Of a stretch of DNA of 62,900 nucleotides, positions 8,762 through 18,169 are shown piece by piece. The first letter of the stretch is position 1. Every line of letters starts with the position of its first letter. The stretch lies in assembly GCF_003148805.1 (NCBI RefSeq), contig NZ_QGGX01000025.1:1-62900 (forward strand), read 5' to 3'. The notes below the pieces were generated by a model. It was not told the origin of the DNA, ran no database searches, and was given only the letters and a program-made list of their open reading frames with translations. This DNA is from Aminobacter sp. AP02 (GTDB lineage: Bacteria; Pseudomonadota; Alphaproteobacteria; Rhizobiales; Rhizobiaceae). The position numbers and the translations under genes are program-made.

Positions 8762-11031
8762 GCTGCTGCGCGCCTGACGTCGACGCCGCGCTCGGGCTTG
8801 CGGCAAGTGCACCCAAGGGGCCGTCCCGCGACGAGCTGACGCTGTCGAGCCGCAGCCTTCCCGGCGGCCTGCGTCAGACCGACCTTTCCGTTCCGGGCGT
8901 GCATTGCGGCGCCTGCATGACCAATATCGAGTCGGCGCTTGGCAAGCTCGACGGCGTCGAACAGGCGCGGGTCAATCTTTCGACCAAGCGGGTTTCCATT
9001 CGCTGGCGCGAAAACGCGGGGGCGCCACCCATTGCCGAAGCACTAGGCAAGCTTGGCTACGAGAGCCATTTGTTTGAGCAGGACGCCGACGAAAGGGACG
9101 AAACACTGGCCGAATTGATCCGCGGCCTCGGTATCGCCGGCTTCGCCGCCGGCAACGTCATGTTGCTTTCGGTCTCGGTTTGGTCGGGCGCGCAAGATTC
9201 CACCCGTGATCTGTTTCACTGGCTTTCCGCGCTGATCGCGCTTCCGGCGCTCGCCTACTCCGGTCGCATCTTCTTCCGTTCCGCCTGGGGTGCGCTACGC
9301 AATGGCCGCACCAACATGGACGTGCCGATCTCGATCGGCGTCCTCCTCGCCTACGGCATGAGCCTCTATGAGACGGCCAATCACGGCCCGCATGCCTATT
9401 TCGACGCTTCGGCGTCGCTGCTCTTCTTTTTGCTCATCGGCCGCACACTAGACCATGTCATGCGCGAGCGCGCCCGTGTCGCGGTCAAGGGCTTGGCGCG
9501 GCTTGCCGCCCGTGGCGCGACGGTGCTTCTGCCCGACGGCACCAGTGCCTATGTCCCGGTGAGCGACATCAAGCCGGGCACACACATACTGCTTTCGGCC
9601 GGCGATCGCGTGCCTGTCGACGCCAAGGTGCTCAAGGGCCGTTCGGAGCTCGATTGCGCCATCGTATCGGGCGAAAGCGATCCCGTTGCGGTAGGGTCAG
9701 GTGCTGAGCTGCGTGCCGGCACGCTGAACCTGACCGGACCTCTGACCATCGAGGCGACCGCTGCAGCGCAGGATTCGTTCCTTGCCGAAATGATGCGCCT
9801 GATGGAGGCCGCCGAAAGCGGGCGAGGCGGATACCGCCGCATCGCCGACCGCGCGTCGGCACTTTATGCTCCAGTCGTGCATCTGACCGCGTTCCTGGCG
9901 TTCATTGGCTGGATGGTCGCCGCCGGCAACTGGCATCAGGCCATCACCATCGCCATTGCGGTGCTCATCATCACCTGTCCCTGCGCACTCGGCCTAGCTG
10001 TACCGATCGTTCAGGTCGCTGCAGCCCGGCGCCTGTTCGAGAACGGCATCATGGTCAAGGACGGCTCCGCCATGGAACGGCTCGCCGAGATCGACACAGT
10101 CGTTTTCGACAAGACCGGAACATTGACGTTGGGCATGCCCAGGCTCGTCAATGCGAGCAAGATCTCTCCCGAAATACTCTCCCTCGCCGGGGCCATGGCG
10201 CTGCATTCGCGCCATCCTGTGTCGCGGGCTCTCGCCGAAGCTGGCGGCAATGCGTCAACGCGCCAATGGGCCTTCGACAGCGTCGAAGAGATCCCCGGCT
10301 TCGGACTGCAGGCCCGGCTCGGCTCCGACATCTACCGGCTTGGACGGGCGCCCTGGGCACTTGGCCAGGAAGGTTCGATCGGCGGCACGGTGCTGTCGCA
10401 GAATGGCTCGGGGATCGCCGAATTCGCGTTCGACGACCGGCCTCGCGCGGGTGCGGCCGCGGCTGTCGCCGAATTGCGCAAGCAGGGCCTCGCCGTCGAG
10501 ATCGTCTCCGGCGATCGCCCCGAAGCCGTAGCTTCCGTCGCCGCGACACTGGGCATTGAACAGACCTCTGCCCAGGTCCTGCCGAGCGGCAAGGTCGACA
10601 GACTCACCGCGCTCAAGGCGCAGGGCCGCAAGGTGCTGATGGTCGGCGATGGTCTCAACGACGCGCCGGCCCTGGCTGCCGCCCACATCTCCATGGCGCC
10701 GGCGAGTGCTGCCGACATCGGCCGCGCCGCCGCCGACTTCGTCTTCCTGCGCGAAAGCCTGTCTGCCATTCCCCTGACCCTGGCAACATCCAGGAAAGCG
10801 AACCAGCTGATCCGGCAAAACCTCGTGCTGGCCGTGGTCTACAACGCAATCGCCGTGCCCATTGCCCTGTTTGGCTATGTGACACCACTGGTAGCCGCGT
10901 TGGCGATGTCGCTGTCATCGGTTATTGTCATCGCAAATGGGTTGCGGCTCAGTGCGGGCAAGGACAGTGCGCCGAAGCCTGCCGCAACCAAGGGGCAAGC
11001 CTTTCCAGGCAAGGAGGCCATGGCGTCATGA
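8758..11031 (+). CDS. fixI: P1B-type copper-transporting ATPase FixI/CcoI
   Basis: This 757-residue P-type ATPase supplies copper for the cbb3 oxidase. An N-terminal heavy-metal domain has C50-G-A-C53 (GVHCGACMTNIE). The transmembrane metal site is C407-P-C409, the phosphorylated residue is D451 in DKTGTLT, the HP motif is in HSRHPVSRAL, and the hinge is GDGLNDAPAL. A short Cys pair (SCC) begins the protein. Start and end overlap fixH and fixS by ATGA. CPC with a single heavy-metal domain fits the slow copper exporters of the FixI/CtpA group. Confidence 0.96.
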   Translation: MSCCAPDVDAALGLAASAPKGPSRDELTLSSRSLPGGLRQTDLSVPGVHCGACMTNIESALGKLDGVEQARVNLSTKRVSIRWRENAGAPPIAEALGKLGYESHLFEQDADERDETLAELIRGLGIAGFAAGNVMLLSVSVWSGAQDSTRDLFHWLSALIALPALAYSGRIFFRSAWGALRNGRTNMDVPISIGVLLAYGMSLYETANHGPHAYFDASASLLFFLLIGRTLDHVMRERARVAVKGLARLAARGATVLLPDGTSAYVPVSDIKPGTHILLSAGDRVPVDAKVLKGRSELDCAIVSGESDPVAVGSGAELRAGTLNLTGPLTIEATAAAQDSFLAEMMRLMEAAESGRGGYRRIADRASALYAPVVHLTAFLAFIGWMVAAGNWHQAITIAIAVLIITCPCALGLAVPIVQVAAARRLFENGIMVKDGSAMERLAEIDTVVFDKTGTLTLGMPRLVNASKISPEILSLAGAMALHSRHPVSRALAEAGGNASTRQWAFDSVEEIPGFGLQARLGSDIYRLGRAPWALGQEGSIGGTVLSQNGSGIAEFAFDDRPRAGAAAAVAELRKQGLAVEIVSGDRPEAVASVAATLGIEQTSAQVLPSGKVDRLTALKAQGRKVLMVGDGLNDAPALAAAHISMAPASAADIGRAAADFVFLRESLSAIPLTLATSRKANQLIRQNLVLAVVYNAIAVPIALFGYVTPLVAALAMSLSSVIVIANGLRLSAGKDSAPKPAATKGQAFPGKEAMAS

Positions 11032-11168
11032 CCAATCTGCTGTTTCTTCTACCGGTCGCGCTGTTTCTCGGCGGCCTTGGCCTTGCAGCCTTCCTCTGGT
11101 CGCTGCGCAGCGGCCAGTATGACGACATGGATGGAGCTGCCGAGCGCATTCTGGTCGACGACGACTAG
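11028..11168 (+). CDS. fixS: cbb3 oxidase maturation protein FixS/CcoS
   Basis: This 46-residue protein (MTNLLFLLPVALFLGGLGLA...) has one membrane helix followed by the family segment WSLRSGQYDDMDGAAERIL, typical of FixS/CcoS. Its ATG overlaps the fixI stop (ATGA). The family is essential for cofactor insertion into CcoN in other bacteria. The gene is short enough to be missed by length-filtered gene calling. It closes the ccoG-fixHIS operon. Confidence 0.93.
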   Translation: MTNLLFLLPVALFLGGLGLAAFLWSLRSGQYDDMDGAAERILVDDD

Positions 11169-11250
11169 GGCAATTTCGTTCGGCCTTGCCGGTGCGCCAG
11201 CGCGGACAAAAATGCTGCGGCACTGCAAATGCCTGTGCTAACAGAACGGC

Positions 11251-12300
11251 ATGGCGCAAAAGAAAGCTCACGAGGTCGATTCCTGGCTCGCACGCCCAGC
11301 CCCCGAGGCGGTGATCGTGCTTATCTATGGCCCTGATCGCGGCCTTGTTTCCGAGCGGGCGGCAGCTTTCGCCGCCAAGACGGGCCTTCCCCTCGACGAT
11401 CCGTTCTCCGTGGTGAAGATCGACGCCGCCGATGTCGAACGCGACAGCGGCCGCCTTGTCGACGAAGCCCGTACGGTGCCGATGTTTTCGCCGCGCCGCC
11501 TGATCTGGGTGCGCAATGCGGCAGCGCAGAAGAGCCTGGCCGACGACGTCAAGGCGCTGGTCGCAGAGCCGCCACGAGACGCCATCATCCTGATCGAGGC
11601 GCAGGATCTGAAGAAGGGTGCGCCACTGCGCACGGTCATTGAAGGCGCCTTTGCCGGCATGGCCTTGCCTTGCTATGGCGACGAAGCGCGCGACATCGAG
11701 TCCGTCATCGACGACGAACTCCGCGCCGCCGGACTGACGATGGCGATGGACGCCCGCAATGCGTTGCGCCGCAGTCTCGGCGGCGACCGCTTGGCCACGC
11801 GGGGCGAAGTCCAGAAACTGACGCTTTATGCCATGGGACGCGGCGCAATCAGTCTCGAAGACGTCAGGGACATGACCGGTGACGTCTCCGCGCTGTCTCT
11901 AGACGACGCCATCGACGCAGCCCTTGGCGGCAACATCGCCGAGTTCGACGCCGCCTTCACCAAACAGTGTCAGACCGGAAGCCAGGCAGCACAATTGCTG
12001 GCTACTGCCACTCGCCACCTGCAGAACATCCATCTGATGCGCGGCGAGATGGAAGGCGGGGGCCGCAATGCCGCAGCGATCATAGCAGCCGCAAGGCCGC
12101 CGGTGTTCTTCGCTCGCCGCCGTGCAGTGGAGCGAACTCTGACGTCATGGAACTCGGCCGCCCTCACCCGTGCGTTGGCGCGGCTGCAGTCGACGACGCT
12201 TCAGACACGGCGCAGGCCAGACCTTGCGGTCGCACTGGCCCGGCAGGCGATGCTGGGCATCGCTGTCGAAGGTGCTCGTCTCGCCGGCGGCCGGCGCTGA
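11251..12300 (+). CDS. holA: DNA polymerase III delta subunit
   Basis: This 349-residue protein matches HolA, the clamp-loader subunit that opens the beta sliding clamp. The N-terminal ATPase-like fold (VIVLIYGPDRGLVSERA) lacks a full Walker motif, as expected for delta. Middle and C-terminal helical parts (RNALRRSLGGDRLATRGEVQKLTLY, ARRRAVERTLTSWNSAALTRALARLQ) match the family. In many relatives holA follows lptE; here it follows fixS by 82 bp and converges on parB. Confidence 0.93.
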   Translation: MAQKKAHEVDSWLARPAPEAVIVLIYGPDRGLVSERAAAFAAKTGLPLDDPFSVVKIDAADVERDSGRLVDEARTVPMFSPRRLIWVRNAAAQKSLADDVKALVAEPPRDAIILIEAQDLKKGAPLRTVIEGAFAGMALPCYGDEARDIESVIDDELRAAGLTMAMDARNALRRSLGGDRLATRGEVQKLTLYAMGRGAISLEDVRDMTGDVSALSLDDAIDAALGGNIAEFDAAFTKQCQTGSQAAQLLATATRHLQNIHLMRGEMEGGGRNAAAIIAAARPPVFFARRRAVERTLTSWNSAALTRALARLQSTTLQTRRRPDLAVALARQAMLGIAVEGARLAGGRR

Positions 12301-12308
12301 AAACAAAA

Positions 12309-12330
12309 ACGCCGGCTAACAAGCCGGCGT
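12309..12330 (-). terminator. intrinsic terminator after parB
   Basis: A 9-bp GC-rich stem (ACGCCGGCT with AGCCGGCGT, 4-nt loop) is followed on the minus strand by GTTTTTGTTT. It fits termination of the mnmE-mnmG-rsmG-parA-parB transcript. It may also stop holA from the other side, less efficiently. Confidence 0.85.
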
Positions 12331-12358
12331 CTCCATCTTCAAACATCAATAGAATCAA

Positions 12359-13240
12359 TCACATATGTTCGCTTTTCAGGCGGCGGCAAAGATCGTCCAG
12401 CTGTTCGAGCGACCGGTAGCTTATGCGTAGTTCGCCGCCTTTTTCCTTGTGGGCGATCGAAATCTTCATGCCGACGACATCGGTCAGAAGCTTTTCCAGC
12501 GCGATTGTATCCGGATCCTTCTCCACAGGACGCGTTGGCTGCTTTTCCACGATCGCATCCGCCGGCAACTGCGCCAAGGCCTCGGCCTGGCGAACCGACA
12601 GGCCTTCTTCCACGATCCTCTTGGCAAGACCGGCCGGATCCTGCGCCGTGATCAGCGCGCGCGCGTGACCGGCGGACAATTCGCCGTTAATCAGCATATC
12701 GCGCACGACATCCGGCAGCTTAAGCAGCCGCAGCGTGTTGGCCACGTGGCTACGGCTCTTGCCGATGACCTGGCCGAGATCCGCCTGGGTATAGCTGTGA
12801 TCGTCGATCAGTTGCTGATAGCCCATCGCCTCTTCGATGGCGTTGAGATCGGTACGTTGCACGTTCTCGATGATGGCGAGTTCGAGCGCGGTCCGATCAT
12901 TGACATCGCGAACAAGGACCGGGATCTCGTTGACCCCTGCGCGCTGCGCTGCGCGCCAGCGCCGCTCCCCAGCGATGATCTCGTAACGGCCGGACTGTGC
13001 TGCGGGGCGGACAACGACAGGCTGAACCAGCCCATGCTCGCGGATCGACTGAGCGAGATCGGCGAGATCGGCCTCGGCAAAATGCCGGCGTGGGTTGCGC
13101 GGGTTCGGACTGACGAACTCGATAGGTACGCGTCCGTCGGCCGGTGCAGCCGGCTTTTCCGGTGCGGCTGGCTTGTCCATCTCGCCGATAAGGGCGGCGA
13201 GTCCTCGCCCAAGGCGCTTTCTGGAAAGGTCTTCGTTCAT
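12359..13240 (-). CDS. parB: chromosome partitioning protein ParB
   Basis: This 293-residue CTPase clamp binds parS and spreads on origin-proximal DNA. The CTP-binding motif GERRW is at residues 91-95, ENVQRTDLN follows near 124, and a helix-turn-helix covers about 150-178 (QADLGQVIGKSRSHVANTLRLLKLP). The N-terminal KRLGRGLAALIGE is the ParA-stimulating segment. It sits 33 bp after parA in the conserved rsmG-parA-parB order. Six candidate parS sites lie in this window. Confidence 0.97.
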   Translation of the reverse strand: MNEDLSRKRLGRGLAALIGEMDKPAAPEKPAAPADGRVPIEFVSPNPRNPRRHFAEADLADLAQSIREHGLVQPVVVRPAAQSGRYEIIAGERRWRAAQRAGVNEIPVLVRDVNDRTALELAIIENVQRTDLNAIEEAMGYQQLIDDHSYTQADLGQVIGKSRSHVANTLRLLKLPDVVRDMLINGELSAGHARALITAQDPAGLAKRIVEEGLSVRQAEALAQLPADAIVEKQPTRPVEKDPDTIALEKLLTDVVGMKISIAHKEKGGELRISYRSLEQLDDLCRRLKSEHM

Positions 13241-13273
13241 GTCTAGTCCAGCTTGTTTCGAGTCCGAATCGAT

Positions 13274-14071
13274 TCATGCCGCCCGGAGTTTACGTTCGCG
13301 CCTGATGACTTCCGAGGCGAGCTGCAGATAGGCTTGACTGCCGGAGCACTTCAAATCGTAGAGGATCGCCGGCTTGCCATAGGATGGTGCCTCCGAGATG
13401 CGCACATTACGCGGAATCACCGTGTCGTAGACCTTTTCACCCATATGGGCGCGCACGTCTTCGACCACCTGGTTGGCCAAATTGTTACGGCCATCGAACA
13501 TCGTCAGCACGATGCCCTGGATCGTCAGATCCGGATTGATGGACCTACGCACCTGATCCACCGTCTCGAGCAACTGACTCAAGCCTTCGAGCGCAAAGAA
13601 TTCGCACTGCAACGGCACCAGGACGGAATCCGCCGCGGCCATCGAGTTCAACGTCAATAGGTTGAGCGATGGCGGGCAATCGATCAGCACATAGCTGTAG
13701 CCAGCGGAGCGCTCCGACGAGGCGCGCAAGGCGTTGCGCAGCTTCAGCACCCGATCCGGCGCTGAAGCGATTTCCATTTCGATTCCAAGCAGATCGAGCG
13801 TCGACGGGATGATCGAAAGCCCCGGCACCGCCGTTTCCAGCGCGGCCTGCTCGATCTCGAGTTCGCCCGTCAGCACGTCATATGAGGACACGCTGCGATC
13901 CTTGCGGTCGATGCCGAGACCCGTGCTGGCGTTGCCTTGTGGGTCGAGGTCGATGATGAGCACGCGCTCGCCGATGGCAGCAAGTGCCGTCGCCAGATTG
14001 ATTGCCGTGGTGGTTTTACCGACCCCGCCCTTCTGATTGGCGACTGTGATGATTCTAGGTGTGATCTTCAT
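13274..14071 (-). CDS. parA: chromosome partitioning ATPase ParA
   Basis: This 265-residue deviant-Walker ATPase moves the ParB-parS complex. The motif KGGVGKT is at residues 14-20, with signature Lys15, and DLDPQGNAS and DCPPSLNLLT follow. The frame stays open upstream to 14197, but that would overlap rsmG by 85 bp. The ATG at 14071 starts directly before the ATPase core (MKITPRIITVANQKGG), as in the family, and leaves 41 bp after rsmG. Confidence 0.96.
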   Translation of the reverse strand: MKITPRIITVANQKGGVGKTTTAINLATALAAIGERVLIIDLDPQGNASTGLGIDRKDRSVSSYDVLTGELEIEQAALETAVPGLSIIPSTLDLLGIEMEIASAPDRVLKLRNALRASSERSAGYSYVLIDCPPSLNLLTLNSMAAADSVLVPLQCEFFALEGLSQLLETVDQVRRSINPDLTIQGIVLTMFDGRNNLANQVVEDVRAHMGEKVYDTVIPRNVRISEAPSYGKPAILYDLKCSGSQAYLQLASEVIRRERKLRAA

Positions 14072-14112
14072 GGCTCGACTGCTGTTTTCCGTCTCGTCAC
14101 TTGGCGCCACAA

Positions 14113-14745
14113 TCAGAGGCGGCGCAGGTTCCGAATCTCGAGGATGACTCCCTGCGCGTCGGTCAGGCTCGGATGTTCTACCAGATCGAATCCCCACTGA
14201 TGAGAGCTATCTTCGATTTCCTGGCGGTAATCCCGGCCTTTGTGGAAAAGCGCCTTGGTTCCCCCTTGCAACCAGGGCGCCGACAACTCCAGTAACAGCG
14301 GAAGTGGCGCCAATGCCCGGGCGCTCAAGATCTCAGGCGCGCGGATGCTGCCATGGACGTCTTCGATTCGCTTGGCATGAACTCGCGCCGGCAAGCGAAG
14401 CTCCCCCACTACGGCCTGTAGGAACCCCGCCTTCTTGCGATTGCTTTCTACGAGATCGATGGAGGCCCCTGCGCGCTCTGCAATCATCGAGCCGATGATA
14501 AGTCCCGGGAACCCGCCACCGGAGCCGATATCGAGCCAGTTTTTTGCGTCGCCACCAAGTTTCACGACCTGGGCACTGTCGAGGATATGGCGCTCCCAGA
14601 CATCGTCCAAGGTGGACGGTGCAACGAGATTGATGCGCTGCGCCCACTTACGCAACACGGTTTGGAATGCGATCAGCTTGTCAAATGTTTCACGTGAAAC
14701 GGGACCTGCGACTTCTTGCAACCTTGCATAGGCGTCAGTTTTCAA
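14113..14745 (-). CDS. rsmG: 16S rRNA (guanine527-N7)-methyltransferase
   Basis: This 210-residue SAM-dependent methyltransferase (GidB) methylates G527 of 16S rRNA. The SAM-binding motif [11 protein letters not shown] is at about residues 71-81. Its ATG overlaps the mnmG stop by ATGA, so the two are coupled. The codons for PVSRET (residues 15-20) contain a perfect parS core, so the coding sequence also acts as a probable ParB site. Confidence 0.96.
   Translation of the reverse strand: MKTDAYARLQEVAGPVSRETFDKLIAFQTVLRKWAQRINLVAPSTLDDVWERHILDSAQVVKLGGDAKNWLDIGSGGGFPGLIIGSMIAERAGASIDLVESNRKKAGFLQAVVGELRLPARVHAKRIEDVHGSIRAPEILSARALAPLPLLLELSAPWLQGGTKALFHKGRDYRQEIEDSSHQWGFDLVEHPSLTDAQGVILEIRNLRRL
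14687..14700. other. parS site 1 (inside rsmG)
   Basis: GTTTCACGTGAAAC is the exact 14-bp parS core recognised by chromosomal ParB. It is embedded in the rsmG N-terminal codons, about 1.4 kb from parB. Confidence 0.9.
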
Positions 14746-16616
14746 GCGACGCCCCTGCGTGACTGTGCTTCTGAATTGCGAACATGGGCCAGGATGATGG
14801 CCAAAGCAGCCGGCGTCATGCCGTCGATACGCTGTGCTTCAGCCAGGGAACGCGGGCGACGCAACCGCATTTTCTGGCGCAATTCGTTCGAAAGGCCAGG
14901 AACCGACTCAAAATCAAGAGCTTCGGGGATCACCCTCTCCTCTTCCTTGAGCATCAAGGCTGCATCGGCCTTCTGCCGATCCAGGTAGACGGCATATTTC
15001 GCTTCCGTTTCAATGGCTTCCGCCGTCTTGGCGTCAATCGACGCCAGTTCTGGTAAGATCTTAACAAGTTGGGTGAGCTGCATATCGGGGTAAGCCAGGA
15101 GCTCGTATAGTGAGCGCTTGACCCCATCGAGGTTGACTTCAATGCCATGGCGCCGCGCCTCATTGGGAGACAGCGTATGAGACTTGGCCAACATCCTGGC
15201 GGCATCGATGCGTGTGGTCATTTCGTCAAAGCGCTTCTCGCGTGTCGACGAAGCGATGCCCAGTTCCCTTGCCAAGGGCGTCAACCGCACGTCGGCATTG
15301 TCGGCGCGGAGCGAGAGGCGGAACTCGGCCCGCGACGTGAACATACGGTAAGGTTCACTGATCCCGCGGCTCGTCAGATCATCGATCATCACACCGATAT
15401 AGGCCTGAGCACGGCTTAGGATCAGCTGCTCGCTATTGCCAGCAAGACGGGCCGCATTGATGCCTGCAAGCAGGCCTTGCGCGCCGGCTTCCTCATAACC
15501 CGTCGTGCCATTGATCTGTCCGGCGAGAAAGAGGCCGCCTACGCGCTTGCATTCAAGCGTCGGCTCCAGTTCACGCGGATCAATATGGTCGTACTCGATC
15601 GCGTAGCCGGGCTGAAGCATCGCCGCTCGCTCCAGACCCGGAATCGATTTGAGGATTTCCAGTTGGACATCTTCTGGCAACGAGGTCGAAATTCCGTTCG
15701 GATAGACCGTATGGTCATCAAGTCCTTCAGGCTCGAGGAAGATCTGATGTCCCTCGCGATCCCCGAACTTGACGATCTTGTCTTCGATCGACGGACAATA
15801 GCGTGGCCCGATACCTTCAATGGAGCCCGAATACATCGCTGATCGGCCAAGATTCTCGCGAATGATCTGGTGCGTGGCGCCTGTCGTACGCGTGATGCCG
15901 CATTCGATCTGCCGATTGGTGATCTTCTCAGTAAGCAGCGAGAAGGGTACCGGATCTTCGTCCGCCGCCTGCGTTTCGAGCGACGCCCAGTCGATCGTTC
16001 GCCCGTCGAGTCGCGGTGGCGTTCCAGTCTTCAGGCGACCGAGCCGCAAGCCCGCACGCTTCAATGTTTCGGAAAGCCCCGTCGATGCCTGTTCATTCAT
16101 ACGACCAGCGGGAAACTTGCGCTCGCCAATGTGGATCAACCCGCGCAGGAACGTGCCGGTGGTCAGAACGACAGCCGCGCAGGGAAGCAGGCGGCCGTCA
16201 CCGAGGGCGACAGCGCTCAGCCGGCCATTATCTATAATAAAATCAGATACTTCCGCCTCAACCACGGTAAGATTAGGTTGCGCGGCAATGGCCTCCTGCA
16301 TTGCAAGCCGATAGAGCTTGCGATCGGCTTGAGTGCGTGGCCCGCGCACCGCCGGACCTTTGCGACGATTGAGCAGGCGAAACTGAATGCCGGCAGCGTC
16401 AGCCACACGGCCCATCAGCCCATCAAGCGCGTCGATTTCGCGGACAAGATGCCCCTTGCCGAGACCACCGATCGCCGGATTGCAGGACATCACCCCGATC
16501 GTGTCCTGACGAAGGGTTACCAGCGCAGTTTTGGCGCCAGCTCGTGCTGAAGCAGAAGCCGCTTCGCAACCGGCATGGCCTCCGCCAACCACGACGACGT
16601 CGTAGCTTTCACTCAT
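14742..16616 (-). CDS. mnmG: tRNA uridine-5-carboxymethylaminomethyl modification enzyme MnmG
   Basis: This 624-residue FAD-binding enzyme (GidA) works with MnmE to modify U34 of certain tRNAs. The N-terminal FAD motif GGGHAG is at about residues 11-16. [24 protein letters not shown] and [21 protein letters not shown] are highly conserved family blocks. An in-frame GTG lies one codon before the ATG at 16616, so the protein could be one residue longer. The 168-bp gap from mnmE holds three parS sites. Confidence 0.97.
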   Translation of the reverse strand: MSESYDVVVVGGGHAGCEAASASARAGAKTALVTLRQDTIGVMSCNPAIGGLGKGHLVREIDALDGLMGRVADAAGIQFRLLNRRKGPAVRGPRTQADRKLYRLAMQEAIAAQPNLTVVEAEVSDFIIDNGRLSAVALGDGRLLPCAAVVLTTGTFLRGLIHIGERKFPAGRMNEQASTGLSETLKRAGLRLGRLKTGTPPRLDGRTIDWASLETQAADEDPVPFSLLTEKITNRQIECGITRTTGATHQIIRENLGRSAMYSGSIEGIGPRYCPSIEDKIVKFGDREGHQIFLEPEGLDDHTVYPNGISTSLPEDVQLEILKSIPGLERAAMLQPGYAIEYDHIDPRELEPTLECKRVGGLFLAGQINGTTGYEEAGAQGLLAGINAARLAGNSEQLILSRAQAYIGVMIDDLTSRGISEPYRMFTSRAEFRLSLRADNADVRLTPLARELGIASSTREKRFDEMTTRIDAARMLAKSHTLSPNEARRHGIEVNLDGVKRSLYELLAYPDMQLTQLVKILPELASIDAKTAEAIETEAKYAVYLDRQKADAALMLKEEERVIPEALDFESVPGLSNELRQKMRLRRPRSLAEAQRIDGMTPAALAIILAHVRNSEAQSRRGVA

Positions 16617-16692
16617 CACGGTCTCCAGGAAACATTTGCCGAGACAGATGTCTCCATCTCAGCCTTATGTCAAGAGAATCGCTGGGGTGGTG

Positions 16693-16706
16693 GTTTCACG
16701 TGAAAC
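16693..16706. other. parS site 2 (mnmE-mnmG gap)
   Basis: GTTTCACGTGAAAC, an exact parS core, lies in the non-coding gap upstream of mnmG. It is the first of three sites in under 100 bp. Confidence 0.92.
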
Positions 16707-16740
16707 AACCTGGCCGCGCGACGGGCGAGTCAACCTCCAT

Positions 16741-16754
16741 GTTTCACGTGAATC
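16741..16754. other. parS site 3 (one-base variant)
   Basis: GTTTCACGTGAATC differs from the palindromic parS core at one outer position. The CACGTG centre is intact. Confidence 0.82.
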
Positions 16755-16775
16755 ATGGCCATCCACTGCCAGGAT

Positions 16776-16789
16776 GTTTCACGTGAATC
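16776..16789. other. parS site 4 (one-base variant, touches mnmE stop)
   Basis: GTTTCACGTGAATC, the same variant as site 3, overlaps the last two bases of the mnmE stop codon. The centre-to-centre spacing between sites 3 and 4 is 35 bp. Confidence 0.82.
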
Positions 16790-18107
16790 ATTTTCCAATG
16801 CAGAATTGCGAAAATATCACGTCGAGCAGGTCTTCTACGTCAACCGCCCCGGACAACTTACCGATTCGGTCGCTGGCAAGGCGAAGATTTTCTGCCTTCA
16901 GCTCCAGCATCGCGTCCGAAGCCTGAAGTGCTGAGCCAAGATAGTCTTGTGCCTCGTTGAGCAACTCAACGTGGCGTAGCCGCGAAGGTAGCACATCGCC
17001 GCGTTTTCCAACCGCGTCGCCAGCCCTCTTGCTGATCATTTCCAGCAAATCGTCAATCCCTTGTCCCGTCGCACTGGAGATCATAAGCGCATAACGGTCG
17101 TCCTGGCCGGCATTTGGAAAACGGTCGAGCTTGGTGCCTATTGCAATAAAAGGCACGTCCGATGGGGGATTCAATTCACCCGGCGCTGAGATGTCTTCCA
17201 GGAAAAGCACCAGATCAGCGCCCCTTGCGCGCTCCTTGGCACGCTCGATACCAATCGCTTCCACCTTACCTGCGGGTTCGCGCAAGCCCGCGGTATCGGT
17301 AATGCGCACCTTTAGACCGTTGAGATCAAGAATGGCTTCAACCAGGTCGCGCGTGGTACCGGGTTCGTCGGTTACGATCGCCGCTTCACGTTGCAATAGC
17401 GCGTTAAGGAGGCTCGATTTTCCAGCATTTGGCGCGCCTAGGATGACGACGTCGAAGCCATCACGGATCATCTCGGCCTTACTGTAACTGTTGGCATGGC
17501 CGTTAATCTCTTCGATGAGCAACCGGACATCATCCCACACCTCGCCCGACACCGAGCCCGGTACGTCAGCCTCATCGGCAAAGTCCATCTCGGCTTCAAT
17601 CATCGCCCGCGCATGAATGAGGCGCTTGCGCCATCCCAGATAGAGCTCGCTCTGCGCACCGCTCGAATTCATCACGGCGAATTGACGCTGGGCTTCGGTC
17701 TCGGCATTGATCAGATCGGCAAGTGCTTCGGCCTCCAGGAGGTCCATCTTGCCGTTGAGAAAGGCACGTTTGGTAAATTCGCCGGCGTCCGCCTGCCTGA
17801 AACCGGCCAGCTTGCCAAGCTCGGCGAGCAACGAAGCCACCACGGCTCGGCCACCATGGACCTGGAATTCTCCGCAATCCTCTCCGGTAAAACTGTTGGG
17901 GCCCGGAAAAAACAATGTCAGCCCATGGTCGATCAGACCCCCGCCCCCTGCCCGCAAGGCGCCATAATGCGCTTGGCGTGGTTTAGGGACCAATCCGGAA
18001 ATCATTTCGAGGGCGAATCGAACATTCGGGCCGGAGATACGCACGATGGCCACCCCGGATGGCAGATGACCGCTGGAAAGTGCGGCGATCGAATCGGTGA
18101 ATAGCAT
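16788..18107 (-). CDS. mnmE: tRNA modification GTPase MnmE
   Basis: This 439-residue GTPase (TrmE) pairs with MnmG in tRNA wobble-uridine modification. The G-domain P-loop GAPNAGKS is at residues 224-231, with DEPGTTRD and DTAGLREPAGK (switch regions) after it. The protein ends FCIGK, the C-x-G-K motif needed for formyl transfer. The frame is open to 18254, but the ATG at 18107 gives the family N-terminus (MLFTDSIAALSSG) with a GAGAG upstream, and avoids overlap with the divergent DUF255 gene. Confidence 0.97.
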   Translation of the reverse strand: MLFTDSIAALSSGHLPSGVAIVRISGPNVRFALEMISGLVPKPRQAHYGALRAGGGGLIDHGLTLFFPGPNSFTGEDCGEFQVHGGRAVVASLLAELGKLAGFRQADAGEFTKRAFLNGKMDLLEAEALADLINAETEAQRQFAVMNSSGAQSELYLGWRKRLIHARAMIEAEMDFADEADVPGSVSGEVWDDVRLLIEEINGHANSYSKAEMIRDGFDVVILGAPNAGKSSLLNALLQREAAIVTDEPGTTRDLVEAILDLNGLKVRITDTAGLREPAGKVEAIGIERAKERARGADLVLFLEDISAPGELNPPSDVPFIAIGTKLDRFPNAGQDDRYALMISSATGQGIDDLLEMISKRAGDAVGKRGDVLPSRLRHVELLNEAQDYLGSALQASDAMLELKAENLRLASDRIGKLSGAVDVEDLLDVIFSQFCIGK

Positions 18108-18169
18108 TTGCCGGTCTCTCGGAAGCGCCCTAGATTGGGGCCAGATATCACTGTTTGGGCCGATTACGC

